The notes under the pieces were generated by a model that searched no databases, was not told where the DNA came from, and saw nothing but the letters and a program-made list of their open reading frames with translations. Positions 42,635 through 42,663 of a stretch of DNA of 42,663 nucleotides are shown here, piece by piece; positions within the stretch are counted from its first letter, which is position 1, and the number at the start of each line of letters is the position of its first letter. Source of the DNA: Petrocella sp. FN5 (lineage in GTDB: Bacteria > Bacillota > Clostridia > Lachnospirales > Vallitaleaceae); contig NZ_JARGDP010000023.1 in the NCBI RefSeq assembly GCF_029210395.1, positions 1 through 42,663 of the forward strand, read 5' to 3'. Made by a program: the position numbers and the translations under genes.

Positions 42635-42663
42635 CCCCTTTTTAATAATTTTCTTGTTTTTTC

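Overview
The window looks like a stretch of chromosome from a low-GC anaerobic Firmicute of the class Clostridia, most likely near Lachnospirales/Vallitaleaceae. This is inferred from gene content and order (murB-rapZ-yvcK-whiA-crh, uvrC-hprK-rok, cdaA-cdaR-glmM-glmS, birA-ECF-coaX-dusB-greA-lysS), strong AGGAGG-type ribosome binding sites, SigA-type TTGACA-17-TATAAT promoters, and a HrcA operator (CIRCE). No phage, plasmid, integrase, transposase or CRISPR array was seen. Almost all genes are on the minus strand and dense, with a few plus-strand single genes (CYTH, galM, a DUF1189-like gene, a small membrane/coiled-coil gene, a TIGR00266 gene).

Layout from left to right: a DJ-1/PfpI gene and a divergent CYTH gene; a seven-tRNA array (Pro-Gly-Arg-His-Gln-Lys-Leu, minus strand) with a consensus promoter; rdgB-yfcE; then the operon murB-rapZ-yvcK-whiA-crh (7374 down to 3377). 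A cytosolic parvulin and a divergent galM follow, then a metallophosphoesterase and a PspC gene. From 19295 down to 11195 lies an envelope and second-messenger block: a putative glycoside hydrolase lipoprotein, two unrecognised membrane proteins, the c-di-AMP cyclase CdaA, its regulator CdaR, a strong hairpin, then glmM and glmS under their own promoter. Next come greA-lysS, and upstream of them birA - small protein - ECF substrate-binding subunit - coaX - dusB. From 25691 to 33848 are a secreted N-acetylmuramoyl-L-alanine amidase, a NusG_II/Gx transporter pair, and a four-gene run: RlmL-like methyltransferase, secreted papain-like protease, NrnA-like DHH phosphoesterase and an alpha/beta hydrolase. 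The only gene-free stretch above 300 bases (33849-34231) holds a 123-bp MITE-like inverted-repeat element. The right part carries an EamA transporter, uvrC-hprK-ROK kinase, and at the right edge a CIRCE-controlled hsp20.

Functional theme: many genes converge on amino-sugar and cell-wall precursor supply and its control. GlmS and GlmM make GlcN-1-P, MurB makes UDP-MurNAc, RapZ and YvcK are linked to amino-sugar/UDP-GlcNAc status, CdaA/CdaR couple c-di-AMP to GlmM, and HprK with a Crh-like protein (Glu at position 15, Ser46 kept) links to carbon catabolite control. The most notable observations are the His15-to-Glu Crh-like protein, the uncharacterised genes fused to the cda operon, and the MITE-like element with related motifs in several intergenic regions. 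I did not find a clearly novel multi-gene system; most of the window is conserved housekeeping DNA.
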